From Clostridia bacterium (GTDB lineage Bacteria > Bacillota_A > Clostridia > Oscillospirales > CAG-272): a stretch of DNA of 7,653 bases. The notes beneath the pieces were generated by a model. It did not search any database and had not been told where the DNA came from. It worked only from the letters and a program-made list of their open reading frames with translations. The stretch is taken from contig JAFZCF010000096.1 of the NCBI GenBank assembly GCA_017552165.1, positions 1-7,653 on the forward strand, written 5' to 3'. The translations under genes were made by a program, and so were the position numbers. Shown piece after piece: positions 4,824-7,653 of this stretch (position 1 is the first letter of the stretch; each line of letters begins with the position of its first letter).

Positions 4824-5618
4824 ATGTCTTTTTCCCGGCAGATAAGGGAAGAGATCGCCGCCGCAAAGCCGAAAAGCGCATGCTGCCGGTCGGCTCTCCG
4901 GTCCGGGATCCTTTTCGGCGTCTGGGACGGCTCTCCGTCCGACCTTACGGAGGACGTACGGATAACTTATTTCAGAATAACGTCGGAGCTTTATCCGGAG
5001 GGAGAACCTTCGGAGGCTTTGGCGTTCCGTGACGTTCCGGAGACGGATTTTATCTGTGATAACTGCCGGTGGAACTTTGTAAAAGGGGTTTTTCTCGCGT
5101 GCGGCACCGTTTCGAGACCGGAAAGTTCTTATCACGTTGAGATGCTTATCCGCGGGAAGGAACGCGCCGCGGCTTTCGCCGGCCTGCTAACAGGCCTCGG
5201 CATGCAGCCGGGCATCACGGCCCGGAAAAACGGGAAATTCGGGGTTTATTTCAAAAACAGCGAGGAGATATCCGATTTCCTCGGTTTTATGGGCGCCGGG
5301 AAGGCGGTATTCCGTCTTCTCGACGCGAAAATATTCAGGGACCTGCGCAACGACGCGAACAGAGTTTCAAACTGCGAGCTCGCCAATATAAGGCGCACGG
5401 TCAACGCGTCGTCGGAGCAGATGAAGGCGATAAGACTCATCATAGACCGCGGAGCGGAGGTCAATCTACCCGACGAGCTCAGGCAGACGTTCGACCTCAG
5501 GGCGGCTTTTCCGGACGACACCCTGTCCGAGCTTGCGGAAAAGCACGTCCCGAAAATAACAAAATCCGGCGTTAACCACCGCCTCAGGCGGATAGTTGAT
5601 TTTGCCGGAACGCTTTGA
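4824..5618 (+). CDS. whiA: DNA-binding protein WhiA, short form
   Basis: WhiA is a conserved Gram-positive DNA-binding protein linked to sporulation in actinobacteria and to cell division and chromosome segregation in Bacillota. It has a LAGLIDADG-like (homing-endonuclease-derived) N-terminal part and a C-terminal helix-turn-helix. The start MSFSRQIREEI and ACCRSALRSGIL (19-30) match the family. FVKGVFLACGTVSRPESSYHVEML (85-108, in part) marks the second repeat, and ANRVSNCELANIRRTVNA (178-195) the linker. The C-terminal DNA-binding signature ITKSGVNHRLRRI (245-257) is intact. At 264 residues it is shorter than the usual 300-320. The missing stretch lies between about residues 45 and 78, where the first repeat normally continues, while the end is intact. 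No Shine-Dalgarno is visible before the ATG, which is 12 bases after the preceding stop; coupling is likely. whiA next to dnaE is a common clostridial arrangement. Confidence 0.93.
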   Translation: MSFSRQIREEIAAAKPKSACCRSALRSGILFGVWDGSPSDLTEDVRITYFRITSELYPEGEPSEALAFRDVPETDFICDNCRWNFVKGVFLACGTVSRPESSYHVEMLIRGKERAAAFAGLLTGLGMQPGITARKNGKFGVYFKNSEEISDFLGFMGAGKAVFRLLDAKIFRDLRNDANRVSNCELANIRRTVNASSEQMKAIRLIIDRGAEVNLPDELRQTFDLRAAFPDDTLSELAEKHVPKITKSGVNHRLRRIVDFAGTL

Positions 5619-5631
5619 CGCCGTCAATACC

Positions 5632-7653
5632 ATGAGAGATTTCGTTCACCTTCATCTGCACAGCGAGTACAGTCTGCTGAAAGGGGCGTGCCGTATTTCA
5701 AAGCTCCCCGCAGCCGTCCTTTCGCGCGGGCAGAAGGCGGTAGCGGTCACCGATCTCGGCGTGATGTACGGATGCGCCGATTTCAGCGACGCGTGCGTCA
5801 GGGCGGGAGTAAAACCGATAATCGGCTGCGAGCTCGCGGTCGATTTTGACGGGGTTTCCGGCTCGGTCGTCCTGCTCGTCACGGACGCCGCGGGATACGG
5901 CAATCTCACCCGTCTCGTGACTCTGTCCTGCATCTCCGGGAAAAACGTACCGCAGGACGAGCTTTTCTCTCACTCCGGGGGGCTGATCTGCCTTTCTGGG
6001 GGGAAGCGCGGTCCCCTGAACATCCTTTCCGACAGGGACGACCGGGAAGGGGCGAGGGCGCTCGCCGGGAAACTGCGCGGCGTCTTCGGAGAGAACTTTT
6101 ATATCGAACTGGAAAAACAGGGCCTTGAAGGGCAGGGCTATTCAAACGAATTTCTCATTTCCGTTTCACGCTCTGCGGGGATACCTCCTGTCGCGTGCAA
6201 CGACGTGTTTTATATAGAAAAAGCCGACGCGGGAACGAGGGAGACCCTCTCGTGTATCGGCGACGGCAGGACGGTTTCGGAAGGCAGGGAGCCGGGATTT
6301 GAGACCGACGAATTCTATCTGAGGTCATCCGAGGAGATGGAGAATCTATTCGGGCATATCCCGGAGGCGCTGGACAACTCCGTCAGGATAGCCGAAAAAT
6401 GCTCTTTTGAGCTGAAACCGGGGAAAACCGTTCTGCCCGAATACTCCGTTCCCGACGGAGAAACGCCCGATATGTATCTGAGACGTATGGCTTTTTCGGG
6501 ATATGAAAAGGCGGTGTCCGAAGGTCGGATAGTTTTTTCCGAGGGACGTTCCGATGATGATTACCGCGCGAGGACGGAATACGAGCTTCTCGTGATATCC
6601 GGAATGGGTTATTCTTCATATTTCCTCATAGTGGCGGATTTCGTTGGGTACGCCAAAAGCACAGGCGTCCCGACCGGGCCCGGAAGGGGCTCGGGAGCCG
6701 GATCGCTGGTTGCATTTCTGATCGGTATTACCGAGGTCGATCCCGTGAGATACGGTCTTCTGTTCGAGGCGTTTCTCAACAGAGAGCGGATCAGTATGCC
6801 GGATTTCGATATCGATTTCGGCGACAGACGGCGCGACGAGGTCATAAAATACGTGACTGCGAAATACGGCGCCGATCACGTGGCGCAGATCATAACCTTC
6901 GGGACCCTCGCCTCGCGCGCCGCGATACGCGACGCCGGCAGAGTCCTCCGCATGCCGCAGGACAAGGTGGAAAGGGCGCTTTCGGTCCTCCCCGAGAGCA
7001 AAGGGAAGGTGACCGGCGAACTATCCGCAGCGATGAGCGACGACAGAGTCAGAAAGCTCTGCGACGCAGACCCCGACGTTAAACTGCTGTACGAAACGGC
7101 GGCGGATATAGAGGGGTACCCGCGCAACGCCTCGACCCACGCGGCCGGCGTGGTGATAACTCCGAAACCCCTTACCGAATACGTACCGCTCGCCGACAAC
7201 GGCGGCGTTACGGTCACGCAGTACGGGATGGACGCGATCGCCCGCCTCGGTTTGCTGAAATTTGATTTTCTCGCGCTCAGATATCTTACCGTAATGGACG
7301 ATGCGGTGAGCGCGATAAGGGAGTCCGAGCCGGGCTTTTCGCTCGCCGACGTCCCGACTGATGACAAAAAAACCTTCGCGCTGATAGGCAGAGGCATGAC
7401 GGCCGGCGTGTTCCAGCTTGAAAATCAGGGCATGCGCCGTCTGCTTATGAATATGAAACCCCGGAGTCTTTCCGACATAATGGTCGCGATCGCGCTGTAC
7501 CGCCCGGGACCTATGGATTCGATACCGAAATATCTCGAAAACAGGGCAAAGAACGGCGACTACGGCTACCGTATCGCGGGACTTAAGGAAATACTCGACG
7601 AGACCTGCGGCTGTATCGTCTATCAGGAGCAGGTTATGGAGATTTTCAGGCGC
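5632..7653 (+). CDS. dnaE: DNA polymerase III subunit alpha, N-terminal part (3' end outside window)
   Basis: This is the replicative polymerase catalytic subunit, acting at the fork in the cytoplasm. The frame runs open for 674 codons to the window edge. In order: a PHP domain (about 1-230) starting FVHLHLHSEYSLL (4-16), and a polymerase core with GPGRGSGAGS (349-358). Next come the metal-binding signature MPDFDIDFGDRRRDE (389-403; catalytic D393 and D395), STHAAGVV (501-508), LYRPGPMDS (622-630) and CIVYQEQVM (661-669). The PHP domain appears degraded: the family TDHG is T40-D41-L42-G43, NDVHY is N190-D191-V192-F193-Y194, and the usual His in the segment after it is R203. The metal-dependent nuclease site is therefore probably lost, as in several other DnaE proteins. 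There is no Shine-Dalgarno before the ATG, which follows the whiA stop by 13 bases, so translation may depend on whiA. The gene is the last visible one of the operon from 3472. Confidence 0.97.
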   Translation, partial: MRDFVHLHLHSEYSLLKGACRISKLPAAVLSRGQKAVAVTDLGVMYGCADFSDACVRAGVKPIIGCELAVDFDGVSGSVVLLVTDAAGYGNLTRLVTLSCISGKNVPQDELFSHSGGLICLSGGKRGPLNILSDRDDREGARALAGKLRGVFGENFYIELEKQGLEGQGYSNEFLISVSRSAGIPPVACNDVFYIEKADAGTRETLSCIGDGRTVSEGREPGFETDEFYLRSSEEMENLFGHIPEALDNSVRIAEKCSFELKPGKTVLPEYSVPDGETPDMYLRRMAFSGYEKAVSEGRIVFSEGRSDDDYRARTEYELLVISGMGYSSYFLIVADFVGYAKSTGVPTGPGRGSGAGSLVAFLIGITEVDPVRYGLLFEAFLNRERISMPDFDIDFGDRRRDEVIKYVTAKYGADHVAQIITFGTLASRAAIRDAGRVLRMPQDKVERALSVLPESKGKVTGELSAAMSDDRVRKLCDADPDVKLLYETAADIEGYPRNASTHAAGVVITPKPLTEYVPLADNGGVTVTQYGMDAIARLGLLKFDFLALRYLTVMDDAVSAIRESEPGFSLADVPTDDKKTFALIGRGMTAGVFQLENQGMRRLLMNMKPRSLSDIMVAIALYRPGPMDSIPKYLENRAKNGDYGYRIAGLKEILDETCGCIVYQEQVMEIFRR

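Noticed and set aside
5652..7397. Several minus-strand ORFs over dnaE
   Set aside because: All are antisense to a continuous 674-codon DnaE frame with conserved motifs along its length.
7495..7570. Possible loss of the third catalytic Asp of the polymerase after RPGPM
   Set aside because: The alignment of this stretch to E. coli D555 is uncertain by eye and Bacillota DnaE differs here, so I make no claim.
1..7653. CRISPR arrays, tRNA or rRNA genes, insertion sequences, phage or integrase genes
   Set aside because: I saw no regularly spaced repeats, cloverleaf or rRNA sequence, terminal inverted repeats or transposase/integrase motifs.

Overview
The window looks like chromosomal DNA from a Gram-positive, low-branching Bacillota of the Clostridia type, probably an Oscillospirales/Ruminococcaceae-like uncultured gut organism. 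This is inferred from the clostridial gene set (tuf, an FMN riboswitch with the ECF transporter S component RibU, a second ECF S component, barnase/barstar, whiA followed by dnaE), GGAGG-type ribosome binding sites and mid-50s percent GC. No taxonomic search was possible.

Layout. Bases 1-713 hold the C-terminal part of elongation factor Tu. Only 19 bases after its stop begins an FMN riboswitch (733-859), followed by two hairpins. The second hairpin is a terminator-like stem abutting the start of ribU (931-1788). The ribU product carries an unusual N-terminal zinc-ribbon extension. A secreted or anchored protein of unknown function with an InlB B-repeat-like segment (1801-2754) follows in the same operon. 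A strong bidirectional terminator (2759-2791) separates this block from a convergent second ECF S component (2798-3349, minus strand).

The 208-base gap 3350-3557 is a divergent promoter region. It has a perfect consensus SigA promoter on the minus strand and an extended -10 promoter on the plus strand, which share a 13-base motif in inverted orientation, plus two short palindromes between them. The plus-strand promoter drives what looks like one long operon: membrane-anchored barnase-type RNase, barstar-type inhibitor, a small two-helix membrane protein, whiA (shorter than usual) and dnaE (open at the right edge). Intergenic gaps are 9 to 27 bases and I see no terminator.

How they work together. 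RibU and the second S component would both plug into a shared ECF energizing module (EcfA/A'/T) not in this window to take up vitamins. FMN would shut off RibU through the riboswitch. Barnase and barstar form a toxin/immunity pair: the RNase is exposed outside the membrane and the inhibitor protects the cytoplasm. WhiA and DnaE are housekeeping genes that apparently share the transcript of the RNase pair. The features most worth a second look are the zinc ribbon-RibU fusion, the placement of the FMN riboswitch directly behind tuf, and the altered barnase/barstar interface.
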